NCBI RefSeq assembly: GCF_001665625.1
Contig: NZ_LZSY01000172.1
Location: 62,001-126,000, forward strand
DNA length: 64,000 nt
Direction of reading: 5' to 3'
Source of the DNA: Mycolicibacterium peregrinum
GTDB taxonomy: Bacteria; Actinomycetota; Actinomycetes; Mycobacteriales; Mycobacteriaceae
The notes below the pieces were generated by a model. It did not search any database. It worked only from the letters and a program-made list of their open reading frames with translations, and had not been told where the DNA came from. The position numbers and the translations under genes were made by a program. Shown piece by piece: positions 8,050-15,844 of this stretch (position 1 is the stretch's first letter; the number at the start of each line of letters is the position of its first letter).

Positions 8050-8954
8050 TTGATCGCGATGGGCGTGACGGGTGAGCCGACCGCGTTGCTGATGTGCAGC
8101 GGCGGCGCCACGAACAGGAAACTCCACAGGCCGTCAGCAGCACAGTCGGCGGCCAGCTCGTCGAGATCGAGGATCTCGGCCAGCGGCATGCCCATGTCGC
8201 GGATCAGGATGCAGTGCAGCGGCAGCGTCTCCCCTGTCTCGCTGGGGATCACCTCGATGGCCCAGTTGTCGCTGCCCACCGCTGCGACGCCGCGGTCATG
8301 CAACCAGCGCGCGCAGTCGATGCCAAGGCCCGGCTCGGTGGACATCCAGTCGTCGCGGCCCTGCGCCAGCAGCCTGCCCCGCCACCCGGTGCGCACCAGC
8401 AGGAAGTCGGCCTCGCCGACCGTCACGCTCTGCGCCTGTTCGGCCGCTTCGAGATCGGCCGGGGTGATCGCGGTACCGCCTTCGAGCCAGTCCACTCCGT
8501 GCAACCGGGCGATGTCGAGCAGCACCCCGCGCCCGGCGATCTTGTCGGTGAAGGCGTCGACAGCCAACTGACGGGCTCCGGCACGGGTGCGGACCTGGTC
8601 GGTCGAGTAACCGTTGTACAGCTTGTCGTCGTAGGCGACGTGCGACAGGGCGTCCCACTGAGTACCGGACTGCAACGGCATGATGATCCAGTCGTCAGCA
8701 ACCTGCAGACCGTGCGGCTCCCAGTCGTCGGGCTGCATCGACATCAGGTGAACCGGGTTGAGCCGGCCGCCGATACCGCTCTGGGGACCGTCCTTGCCCA
8801 CCGGGATACTCAGCTGAAACACCTTGCCCGAACGGACTTCACGGGCGCCGGCCTGCACATGACTGGGCTCGACGAGGTTGAGGGTGCCGATCTGGTCGTC
8901 CGGCCCCCAGCGGCCCCAGTTGGACAGTTCCCGGCCGAGGTCTTTGAAACTCAC
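8046..8954 (-). CDS. Putative cyclase-family hydrolase
   Basis: A 302-aa member of the putative cyclase/kynurenine formamidase-like superfamily (PF04199 type). In the usual HxGTHxDxPxH metal motif the segment here reads SGTQWDALSH, so one His is Gln and the Pro is absent. That is a recognised variant pattern in this subfamily but changes the metal site. Other conserved parts are GRGVLLDIAR, FLLVRTGW and PLHCILIRDMGMPLAEILDL. It may hydrolyse an amide, ester or ring bond. The start is GTG at 8954, immediately beside dyad element d. Its stop overlaps the oxidase start. An alternative start further inside would remove conserved N-terminal sequence. Confidence 0.82.
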   Translation of the reverse strand: MSFKDLGRELSNWGRWGPDDQIGTLNLVEPSHVQAGAREVRSGKVFQLSIPVGKDGPQSGIGGRLNPVHLMSMQPDDWEPHGLQVADDWIIMPLQSGTQWDALSHVAYDDKLYNGYSTDQVRTRAGARQLAVDAFTDKIAGRGVLLDIARLHGVDWLEGGTAITPADLEAAEQAQSVTVGEADFLLVRTGWRGRLLAQGRDDWMSTEPGLGIDCARWLHDRGVAAVGSDNWAIEVIPSETGETLPLHCILIRDMGMPLAEILDLDELAADCAADGLWSFLFVAPPLHISNAVGSPVTPIAIK

Positions 8955-8955
8955 G

Positions 8956-8982
8956 CTTTACAGAATTGCACACAATTGTCAA
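8956..8982 (-). promoter_or_regulatory. Conserved dyad element, site d
   Basis: On the minus strand TTGACA (8982-8977) and TCTGTAAAG (8964-8956) have the same 18-nt start-to-start spacing as the other sites. The dyad is extended here: TTTACAgAATTG faces CAATTgTCAA around the centre. It lies between the divergent cyclase gene (GTG at 8954) and the P450 gene (ATG at 8984), touching both starts. Confidence 0.7.
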
Positions 8983-8983
8983 C

Positions 8984-10213
8984 ATGGCAGCTATGGTCGC
9001 CACCCATTCTCCGCTGCTGTCGTTCGACACCACCGACCCGGCGTTCGTCGCCGAGCCGTGGGGGCGCTACCGCGAGATCCGGGATCTGGGCGGAATTGTC
9101 TTCAACGAGCGGATCAACCGCTGGATGGTCGGCGAATTCGACCTGGTCAAGCAGATCCTCAGCGCACCTTCACGGTTCGGCTCCGAACGCGGTCAGGTGG
9201 AGCACGCCGCGGTGTTCGGCGGGCCGACGATGGAGTTCTACGACGGTCCGCACCATGATCAGATCCGGTCGATCTGGTCCGGCGATTTCCGCCCCAGGGC
9301 CTTGGCGCGGCTGCGCCCGGTGATCGCCGAAATCGTCCGGTCCAGGCTGGAGCCGGTCGCCGCCAGATTGCGTGATGGCGAAACCGTCGAGGTGGTCTCG
9401 GAACTCACCCGTGGCATTCCGACGGAAGTGATCGCGCACATGCTCGGCGTGGAACCGGAGATGGTCGGCCAGTTCACCGTGTGGAGCGACGCGATGGGCG
9501 CTTCCGCCGAGGGCTACAGCATGCCGAACGGGCACGGAGCTGACTTGATCGCAGCCGGGAAACACGCCACCGCCCAACTGAATTCCTACATTCGTGAGCA
9601 GTTGCCCCGCCGCGGCTGCCCCGCCGACGACAGCTGGGATCTGATCGGGACGATGGTCGCCCACGAATACGCGTGTGAGCACATGACCGAGCAGGAGATC
9701 GTCGCCAGCAACACCCAATTGGTGTTCGCCGGCAACGAGACCACCGCCAAGCTGCTCGCTCAGATCGTCGCGACGCTGGCCACACATCCGGATCAGCGCC
9801 GAGCCCTACAGGCAGATCGCACTCTGGCGCTGGACGCGGTGGAAGAGGTGCACCGCCTGGAAACGGTGTCGCACTCCATCTTCCGCGATGTGGTCGGTGA
9901 CGGCGTGACCGTCGGTGACGTTGCCATGGCCGACGGTGAACGGATCACCCTGCTCCTGGGCGCGGCCAATCGCGATCCGCGACGCTGGGAGCACCCCGAC
10001 GACTTCGACGTCACCAGGCGCAAGCTGTCGCACCTGGGATTCGCGTTCGGCCTGCACAGTTGTCTCGGGATGAACTTGGCTCGTCTGGAGGCCCAGATCT
10101 TCCTCGAGGAACTGATCGGCACCGTGGGTGACTGGCAGCTGGCCGGTCCGCTGGACTACGGCACCAACTACACGGTGCGCGGGCCGAGCCGGGTACTTGT
10201 GTCGCTGGGCTGA
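8984..10213 (+). CDS. Cytochrome P450
   Basis: A 409-aa P450. The heme loop FGLHSCLG places the cysteine ligand near residue 360. The I-helix motif is FAGNETTAK and the K-helix ExxR is EVHR. The ATG at 8984 directly follows the dyad element and has no Shine-Dalgarno; a TTG 18 nt upstream lies inside the operator and is less likely. It is a single plus-strand gene that converges with the ferredoxin/P450 pair. It probably receives electrons from the nearby ferredoxin. The substrate is unknown; co-location with the cyclase and hydroxy-acid oxidase genes suggests the same catabolic route. Confidence 0.92.
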   Translation: MAAMVATHSPLLSFDTTDPAFVAEPWGRYREIRDLGGIVFNERINRWMVGEFDLVKQILSAPSRFGSERGQVEHAAVFGGPTMEFYDGPHHDQIRSIWSGDFRPRALARLRPVIAEIVRSRLEPVAARLRDGETVEVVSELTRGIPTEVIAHMLGVEPEMVGQFTVWSDAMGASAEGYSMPNGHGADLIAAGKHATAQLNSYIREQLPRRGCPADDSWDLIGTMVAHEYACEHMTEQEIVASNTQLVFAGNETTAKLLAQIVATLATHPDQRRALQADRTLALDAVEEVHRLETVSHSIFRDVVGDGVTVGDVAMADGERITLLLGAANRDPRRWEHPDDFDVTRRKLSHLGFAFGLHSCLGMNLARLEAQIFLEELIGTVGDWQLAGPLDYGTNYTVRGPSRVLVSLG

Positions 10214-10288
10214 CGATTCAGTCGCCCAATGGCCAGTTATGACACGAATTCCGGAAGATCGTGCGCATAGCTGGCCGGTCGACGTGAT

Positions 10289-10480
10289 TCAGCCCTGCAT
10301 CCACAGAGCCCCAGCCGGACACTGAGTCACGGCCTGCTGCAATCGTTCCCGGTCGCTCTCGGGGTGGTCGTCGCCGTGGATGTGCACCATGCCCTCGTCG
10401 GAAACCTCGAACACGTCCTCGGCGATCGATTCGCAGATGCCGTGCCCGGTGCACTTGCCCAGATCGACTTCCACGCGCAT
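10289..10480 (-). CDS. [3Fe-4S]-type ferredoxin with CxxHxxC motif
   Basis: A 63-aa ferredoxin with Cys10, His13, Cys16 and Cys54 (followed by Pro) as the visible cluster residues. The first motif is CTGHGIC, so His stands where a fourth cysteine would be. This C-x2-H-x2-C...CP pattern is known for P450-partner ferredoxins in mycobacteria, where the cluster is [3Fe-4S]. The gene lies 9 bp downstream of the P450 gene, so it is the likely electron donor for that enzyme and perhaps for the other two P450s of the island. No ferredoxin reductase is seen in the window. Confidence 0.92.
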   Translation of the reverse strand: MRVEVDLGKCTGHGICESIAEDVFEVSDEGMVHIHGDDHPESDRERLQQAVTQCPAGALWMQG

Positions 10481-10489
10481 GGCCGCGAC

Positions 10490-11746
10490 CTACGCGATGT
10501 GCGCGGGCACGCGCTTGATGCCGTGCACGAAACTGCTGTACAGCAGTTCGGGCTCACCGAACTCGACGGCCTTGAGCCGAGTCAGCAACTCACGGAACAG
10601 ATGTCGCAGCTCGGTCTTGGCCAGCTGATTACCCAGGCAGAAGTGCGGGCCGCCACCACCGAAACCGACCTGCGGATTGGGCGAACGACTGAGGTCGAAA
10701 CGGCCGGGCTCGGTGAACACCGACTCGTCCCGGTTGCCCGAACAGTAGAACAGGCCCACCTTGTCACCGGCCCTGATCTGCTGGCCGGCCAGTTCGACGT
10801 CCTCGGTGGCATGCCGCGCGAACTGGATCACCGGGGTGGCCCACCGAACGAATTCCTCGGTGGCCAGACCGATCCGGTTGTCGAAATCCTCCAGCAGCCA
10901 ATCCTTCTGGTCCGGATTTGCGGCCAGCGCCATCATCGCGTGGGTGGTGGTCTGCTTGGTGGTGTCGTTGCCGGCCGAGGCCAACAGGATCAGGAAGGCG
11001 CCGATTTCCTCGTCGGTGAGCCGGTGGCCGTCGACCTCGGCGTTGACGATGCTGGTCATCAGGTCGTCGCCGGGGTTGGCCCGCCGGAACTTGGCCAGCT
11101 CGACCCCGGTGTTCGAGATCAGCATGATCTCGTTGATGGTGGCCATCGCCCGCTCCTCGAGAGACGAGTACTCGTCGTCGCTCATGCTGAAGAGCTTTTC
11201 GGCCGCCTTGGCCAATGCGGGCTGATCGGCGGTGGGCACACCGAGCATGTCGGAGATCGTCCGCATCGGTAGCTGCGCCGAGCACGCCTCGACGAAATCG
11301 ACGTCGCCGGCACCGATCAGTTCGTCGACGACGGAAACCGCGTTGCGGTGAATCTGCTCCTCGATCTTGCGCACGTTCCGCGGGGTGAACGCCGAGCTGA
11401 TCAGGCGGCGATACGTGGTGTGCTCGGGCGGGTCCATCATCAGGAAGAAGGTGGCGAACTTCTGCACGTCGGCCGGCATCGGATCCAGCGCCACACCCTT
11501 TGTGGAGGTGAACAACTCAGGATGCTGGCTCACGAACTGGATGTCGGCGCGGCGGGTGATCGCCCAGAAACCCGGCTCTTCGACGTCGAAGAGTGTCGAC
11601 AGCGGCTGATGCCAGCTCAGGCCGTCAGCGGCACGCAACCGAGCGAAAGTCTCGTCGCGCTTCGCGAACGGCCGGCTCCAGAAGTCGTGCGACGTGATGT
11701 CGAATGGGCTGTATTCGCGTGCCTGCGGTGAGCTGGCAACTGTCAC
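10490..11746 (-). CDS. Cytochrome P450 (acid/terpene/steroid-type)
   Basis: A 418-aa P450. The heme loop is FGGGGPHFCLG with Cys near residue 370, the I-helix reads LASAGNDTTKQ and the K-helix ExxR is EEFVR. The MMDPPEHTTYRRLISSAFTPR segment resembles the mycobacterial P450 groups acting on sterols and terpenes, but I do not assign a CYP number. The GTG start at 11746 is supported by GGAGGGAAT a few bases upstream. Sequence further upstream in frame runs across the divergent tetR gene and is not coding. The ferredoxin gene follows after 9 bp. The dyad element in the divergent intergenic region suggests TetR control. Confidence 0.93.
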   Translation of the reverse strand: MTVASSPQAREYSPFDITSHDFWSRPFAKRDETFARLRAADGLSWHQPLSTLFDVEEPGFWAITRRADIQFVSQHPELFTSTKGVALDPMPADVQKFATFFLMMDPPEHTTYRRLISSAFTPRNVRKIEEQIHRNAVSVVDELIGAGDVDFVEACSAQLPMRTISDMLGVPTADQPALAKAAEKLFSMSDDEYSSLEERAMATINEIMLISNTGVELAKFRRANPGDDLMTSIVNAEVDGHRLTDEEIGAFLILLASAGNDTTKQTTTHAMMALAANPDQKDWLLEDFDNRIGLATEEFVRWATPVIQFARHATEDVELAGQQIRAGDKVGLFYCSGNRDESVFTEPGRFDLSRSPNPQVGFGGGGPHFCLGNQLAKTELRHLFRELLTRLKAVEFGEPELLYSSFVHGIKRVPAHIA

Positions 11747-11798
11747 GGTATTCCCTCCCTGCACGGCGTCCGACCACGGTGTCGCGCCACGAATTAGC

Positions 11799-11825
11799 GT
11801 GACAGTTCGTCGATAGTTTGTAAAG
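11799..11825 (+). promoter_or_regulatory. Conserved dyad element, site b
   Basis: GTGACA at 11799-11804 and TTTGTAAAG at 11817-11825 have exactly the spacing of sites a and c. The ATG of the tetR gene begins 7 nt after the TAAAGCT end of the element, consistent with a leaderless transcript. The divergent P450 gene begins 53 bp away on the other side. The position suits autoregulation by the TetR protein. Confidence 0.72.
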
Positions 11826-11833
11826 CTGTGGGC

Positions 11834-12370
11834 ATGGCGGAAATATCGTCCCTCGACGACGAGAGCAGTACCCGAGGGCGGATCCTGGCCGCGACCGCCG
11901 AGGTGCTCGGGGCCAACGGGATGACCAAGCTCAGTCTGTCCGAGGTGGCGATGCAGGCCGGGGTGTCCCGGCCCACGCTCTACCGCTGGTTCGCCTCCAA
12001 ACAGGAGCTGCTCGACGCGTTCGTCGTGTGGGAGCGCAAGTATTACGAACAGGCGGTGGCACAGGCCTCCGCCGATCTGCCCGAGGGCGAGCACCTGGAT
12101 GCCGCCCTGCGCACGGTGGTCGAGTACCAGCAGTCCTACCCGGGTCTTCGCATGGTCGATATCGAGCCCGAACACGTCATCAAACGGCTCACCCAGGTCA
12201 TCCCGCTGATGCGGGAGCGCCTGCAGCGCCTGACCACCGGGCCCGACGCCGACATCGCCGCGGCCACCGCAGTGCGGGTGGCGGTCTGTCACTACCTGGT
12301 TCGTAGCGATGACGCCGACGATTTCCTCGCACAGCTGCGCCATGCCGCCGGCGTCCGACACCCGCATTGA
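11834..12370 (+). CDS. TetR-family regulator (copy 1)
   Basis: A 178-aa TetR protein. The N-terminal helix-turn-helix reads LSEVAMQAGVSRPTLYRWFA, residues about 40-60. The ligand domain contains YQQSYPG and MVDIEPEHVI. It is a close paralogue of the regulator at 17028, with an almost identical recognition helix. A GTG 6 nt upstream is a possible alternative start. It is divergent from the P450 gene, with the dyad element between them, so it probably represses its own gene and that operon. The beta-glucosidase gene follows 36 bp downstream. The inducer is unknown. Confidence 0.9.
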   Translation: MAEISSLDDESSTRGRILAATAEVLGANGMTKLSLSEVAMQAGVSRPTLYRWFASKQELLDAFVVWERKYYEQAVAQASADLPEGEHLDAALRTVVEYQQSYPGLRMVDIEPEHVIKRLTQVIPLMRERLQRLTTGPDADIAAATAVRVAVCHYLVRSDDADDFLAQLRHAAGVRHPH

Positions 12371-12393
12371 CCTGGGCAGGCCGCATCCGGCGC

Positions 12394-12399
12394 TACGCT
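12394..12399 (+). promoter_or_regulatory. -10 box of a leaderless beta-glucosidase transcript
   Basis: TACGCT (TANNNT type) ends 7 nt before the GTG at 12407, and no Shine-Dalgarno is present. This spacing predicts that transcription starts at the GTG itself. Confidence 0.5.
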
Positions 12400-12406
12400 G
12401 GCGGCG

Positions 12407-14620
12407 GTGACCGACTCCATTGATGCCATCGCCGGGCTCGACCTGACCGACCAGGCCGCGCTGGGCAGCGGCGCGAGCTTCTGGACCACCAAAGCAATCG
12501 GCACGGTGCCGGCCATCATGCTCACCGACGGACCGCACGGCGTTCGCCGTCAATCCGGCAGTGCGACAGATCATCTGGGCATCTCCGGCAGTGAGCCGGC
12601 GACCTGTTTTCCGCCCGCGGTCGGGCTCAGCCACACCTGGGATCCCGAACTGGTGGAACGGATCGGTCAGGCTCTCGGCGACGAAAGCCGTGCGCTGGGC
12701 GTCCACGTGCTGCTCGGCCCCGGAGTCAACATCAAGCGCGACCCACGGTGCGGGCGCAACTTCGAGTACTACTCCGAAGACCCGCTCCTGTCCGGCGCGC
12801 TCGGGGCGGCCTGGGTGCGCGGCGTACAAAGCCGTGGTGTCGGCGCGTCGCTGAAACACTTCGCGGCCAACAACGCCGAGCACGATCGCATGCGTGCCAG
12901 CTCCGACGTCGACGTCCGCACGTTACGTGAGATCTACCTGCGGACGTTCGAGATCGTGGTGCGCCAGGCCCGACCATGGACCGTGATGTGCTCCTACAAC
13001 CGGATCAACGGCGTCTATGCCTCGGAGAACACCTGGCTGCTGACCACGATCCTGCGTGACGAATGGGGTTTCGACGGCGTGGTGGTCAGCGACTGGGGCG
13101 CGGTGTCCAACCGGGTCGCGGCGGTGGCCGCGGGCCTGGACCTGGAGATGCCGGCGACCGGTGGCAGCTCCGATGCCGAGGTGGTGCGCGCGGTCCGCGC
13201 CGGCGAGTTGGACGCGGCTGCCGTCGCACGGGCCGCCGCACGGGTGGCCGACCTGTCGCGCCGTGCCACCCGGACAACCCCCGCTGCAACATCATTCGAT
13301 GTCAATGCCCACCACGAGCTGGCCCGCGAGGCGGCCACTCGAGCCATCGTGTTATTGAAGAACGACGATGATCTGCTGCCGCTGGCGCCGTCAACCCTTG
13401 CGGTCATCGGCCGGTTCGCCCAGGAGCCCAGATATCAGGGGGGCGGCAGTTCCCATGTGAACCCGTCCCGCGTCGACATTCCGTTGGACGAGATCCGCAG
13501 GCTGGCGGGCGACCATCCGGTCAGCTACTCCTCCGGAACCGACGTCGCGGCTGCAGCCGCGGCCGCTGAATCTGCGGAAACCGCAATCGTTTTCCTCGGA
13601 CTCACCGCCGAAGAGGAATCCGAGGGCTACGACCGCGAGCACATCGATCTGCCGCCCGAACAACTCGACCTGTTGCGTTCCGTCGTCGAGGTCCAGCCGC
13701 GCACGGTGGTGGTACTGGCCCATGGTGGCGTGGTACGCCTCGACACCGTCGCCGATCTGGCCCCGGCGGTCATGGACGGGGCGCTGCTCGGGCAGGCCGG
13801 CGGCGGCGCGCTCGCCGACGTGGTGTTCGGCGTTGCGAACCCCTCGGGCCGGTTGGCAGAGACGGTACCGCTGCGGCTGCAGGATTCTCCGGCCTATCTC
13901 AACTTTCCGTCCGAATCGGGTCACACCGTCTACGGGGAGCGGATGTTCGTCGGCTACCGCTGGTATGACACGCGGGATCTACCGGTGGCATTCCCGTTCG
14001 GCCACGGCTTGTCCTACACCCACTTCACGTACTCGGATCTCGAGCTGGAGGCTACCGGTGCCGGTGTGACCGTGCGTGTGACGGTCACCAATACCGGAGA
14101 CCGACCGGGCCGGGACGTGGTGCAGGCCTACGCCGGGCTACCCGGCTCCCGCGTCGGCAGGCCGACGCGTTGGTTGGCCGGATTCGCTTCGGTCACCCTC
14201 GACCCAGGGCGCCGACAGACGGTCGAAATCGCCGTCGACCGAACCGATCTCGCGTACTGGAGCACGGATGCCGCCCGCTGGGTCGTGGAATCCGGCGGAT
14301 ATGAGGTGTCGGTGGGGGCATCAAGCCGAGACATCCGGCTGACCGCGACGGTGACCGTCGCCGGCGACGAGCCGGCGCGGCCGTTCACCCGGGAGTCGAC
14401 GCTGGGCGAACTGCTCGCCGACCCCACGGCAGCGCAGACCATCCTGACGGCGCTGGGTAGTGCATCCCCGTTCGGTGCTGCCGATTCCGCGCTCGGCAGC
14501 GACCTGCTGCGGATGCTGGAATCAGTGCCGGTCGGTCGGATGGTCGGGTTCTCGGCGGGCAAGGTCACCCGCGAGCAGCTCGATGAACTGCTCGCGGGCA
14601 TCAACGCTCACCGATCCTGA
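12407..14620 (+). CDS. Glycoside hydrolase family 3 beta-glucosidase
   Basis: A 737-aa GH3 enzyme. The (alpha/beta)8 domain includes GRNFEYYSEDP and SLKHFAANN for substrate binding and the nucleophile Asp229 in VVVSDWG. A second alpha/beta sandwich domain follows. A fibronectin III-like domain begins around residue 540, and about 70 extra residues follow at the C-terminus. There is no signal peptide, so it acts in the cytoplasm on an imported glycoside. It removes terminal beta-linked sugar. Downstream of the tetR gene, it could deglycosylate a plant-derived substrate before oxidation by the P450s; this link is inference. Its 3' end overlaps the convergent CoA-transferase gene by 13 bp. Confidence 0.92.
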   Translation: MTDSIDAIAGLDLTDQAALGSGASFWTTKAIGTVPAIMLTDGPHGVRRQSGSATDHLGISGSEPATCFPPAVGLSHTWDPELVERIGQALGDESRALGVHVLLGPGVNIKRDPRCGRNFEYYSEDPLLSGALGAAWVRGVQSRGVGASLKHFAANNAEHDRMRASSDVDVRTLREIYLRTFEIVVRQARPWTVMCSYNRINGVYASENTWLLTTILRDEWGFDGVVVSDWGAVSNRVAAVAAGLDLEMPATGGSSDAEVVRAVRAGELDAAAVARAAARVADLSRRATRTTPAATSFDVNAHHELAREAATRAIVLLKNDDDLLPLAPSTLAVIGRFAQEPRYQGGGSSHVNPSRVDIPLDEIRRLAGDHPVSYSSGTDVAAAAAAAESAETAIVFLGLTAEEESEGYDREHIDLPPEQLDLLRSVVEVQPRTVVVLAHGGVVRLDTVADLAPAVMDGALLGQAGGGALADVVFGVANPSGRLAETVPLRLQDSPAYLNFPSESGHTVYGERMFVGYRWYDTRDLPVAFPFGHGLSYTHFTYSDLELEATGAGVTVRVTVTNTGDRPGRDVVQAYAGLPGSRVGRPTRWLAGFASVTLDPGRRQTVEIAVDRTDLAYWSTDAARWVVESGGYEVSVGASSRDIRLTATVTVAGDEPARPFTRESTLGELLADPTAAQTILTALGSASPFGAADSALGSDLLRMLESVPVGRMVGFSAGKVTREQLDELLAGINAHRS

Positions 14621-15789
14621 CCGCCCCGTAGCTCGGCCAGGATCTCGTCGGTGTGCGCCCCGAGGGTCGGGGCAACCATGCGTGGCTGCCACGGCGTGGC
14701 CGAGAAGTCGGCGGGGCTGGCCACCATCGGCACGGTCGACATGCCGTCGGGCACTTCGACGATGCCACCGGCAGCGTGGAACTGCTCGTCGGCGATGACG
14801 TCGTCGAGGCTGTTGATCGGCGACCAGAAGAAATCGGGCTCGCCATCGAAGAGCGGGGCCCAGTGGTCCATCGGATGGGCAGCGAAGATGGTGTCCAACT
14901 CGGCGATCAGCTCGCGGGCGTTGCGGTACCGGTCCCGCGCCGTGGCGAACCGGGTGTCGGTCAGCCAGTCCTCGCGAGCCACCACCCGGCACAGTGCGGG
15001 CCAGTGCCGGTCCCCCTGCAGTCCGACGATCCAGAAGCGCTTCCCGTCACCGGCGGCGTAGTTGTTCATACACGGGTTGGCCATTGCCTCGCGTTGGCCG
15101 ATCGCGATCTGTTCACCGCTCATCAGCACGGTGTTGAGATCGAAGCTGACGGTGTAGGCACCCTGCCGGTACAGCGAGGTGCTGACCAATTGGCCTGTGC
15201 CCGTGCGGTTTCTGGCGAGCAGCGCGGCGCACACCGCGGCCGCCAGCGTCATTCCGGCGGAGTGGTCCCCCATGCCGCCGCGCTGAAACGGCGGAGTGTC
15301 GCCGGGGCGGGTGAGCAGATCGGCCACACCGGCGCGCGCCCAGAACGCGGCGACGTCGTAGGCCGCCCGATCCGCCTCCGGCCCGGTCAGGCCATAGCCG
15401 GTGACCAACCCGTACACCAGACGTGGATTGCGCGCCGCGACGGTCTCGAAGTCGAGTTCGAGCCGGCGCAACGCTGCCGGGCGCACATTTGTCAGGAAAA
15501 CGTCTGCGGTAGAAAGCAATTCCCGTGCGTTATCACGTCCCTCGGTGGTGGCGAGGTCGAGGACGATGCTGCGCTTGGACCGGTTGTCCATCTCGAAGGG
15601 CGGGTTGGCCGCCACGCCCAGGTCCGGATCGAGGCCGAGCATCCGACCGAAGGTTCGCGCCGGATCACCCGAGGGCGGTTCGATCTTGATGACGTCGGCG
15701 CCCCAGTCGGCGAGGATCGCTCCGGCGGCCGGCGCGGCGACCCACACGCCCAACTCGATGACCCGAAAACCCTCCATCGGACCCGCCAT
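14608..15789 (-). CDS. Type III CoA-transferase (CaiB/BaiF)
   Basis: A 393-aa CaiB/BaiF-family protein. The start region FRVIELGVWVAAPAAGAILADWGADVIKIE and the NRSKRSI segment are family hallmarks. The catalytic Asp is expected in the GGMGDHSAGM region. It transfers CoA between carboxylic acids and so activates a pathway acid without ATP. The ATG at 15789 has a strong GGAAGGAG upstream. It is a single minus-strand gene, divergent from the APH-fold kinase gene, with dyad element e between them. Two TesB-like thioesterases in the window could reverse the activation. Confidence 0.9.
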   Translation of the reverse strand: MAGPMEGFRVIELGVWVAAPAAGAILADWGADVIKIEPPSGDPARTFGRMLGLDPDLGVAANPPFEMDNRSKRSIVLDLATTEGRDNARELLSTADVFLTNVRPAALRRLELDFETVAARNPRLVYGLVTGYGLTGPEADRAAYDVAAFWARAGVADLLTRPGDTPPFQRGGMGDHSAGMTLAAAVCAALLARNRTGTGQLVSTSLYRQGAYTVSFDLNTVLMSGEQIAIGQREAMANPCMNNYAAGDGKRFWIVGLQGDRHWPALCRVVAREDWLTDTRFATARDRYRNARELIAELDTIFAAHPMDHWAPLFDGEPDFFWSPINSLDDVIADEQFHAAGGIVEVPDGMSTVPMVASPADFSATPWQPRMVAPTLGAHTDEILAELRGGQDR

Positions 15790-15809
15790 CAACGCTCCTT
15801 CCGAAAGTG

Positions 15810-15837
15810 CTTTACAATCTGATTGAGATTTGTAAAC
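15810..15837. promoter_or_regulatory. Conserved dyad element, site e (symmetric, bidirectional)
   Basis: CTTTACAAT at 15810-15818 and TTTGTAAAC at 15829-15837 form an inverted repeat. Read on either strand it matches the element of the other sites: TTTACA, 14 nt, TGTAAA. On the plus strand TAAACT (15833-15838) lies 7 nt before the kinase ATG and would be a -10 box. On the minus strand TAAAGC lies upstream of the CoA-transferase gene. The -35 region of each promoter is the -10 region of the other. Confidence 0.75.
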
Positions 15838-15844
15838 TTGGCCA

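Noticed and set aside
11747..12883. Long minus-strand open frame upstream of the P450 at 10490
   Set aside because: It lies antisense to tetR and the GH3 gene, both clearly coding, and the P450 has its own GTG with a strong Shine-Dalgarno. It is a product of high GC.
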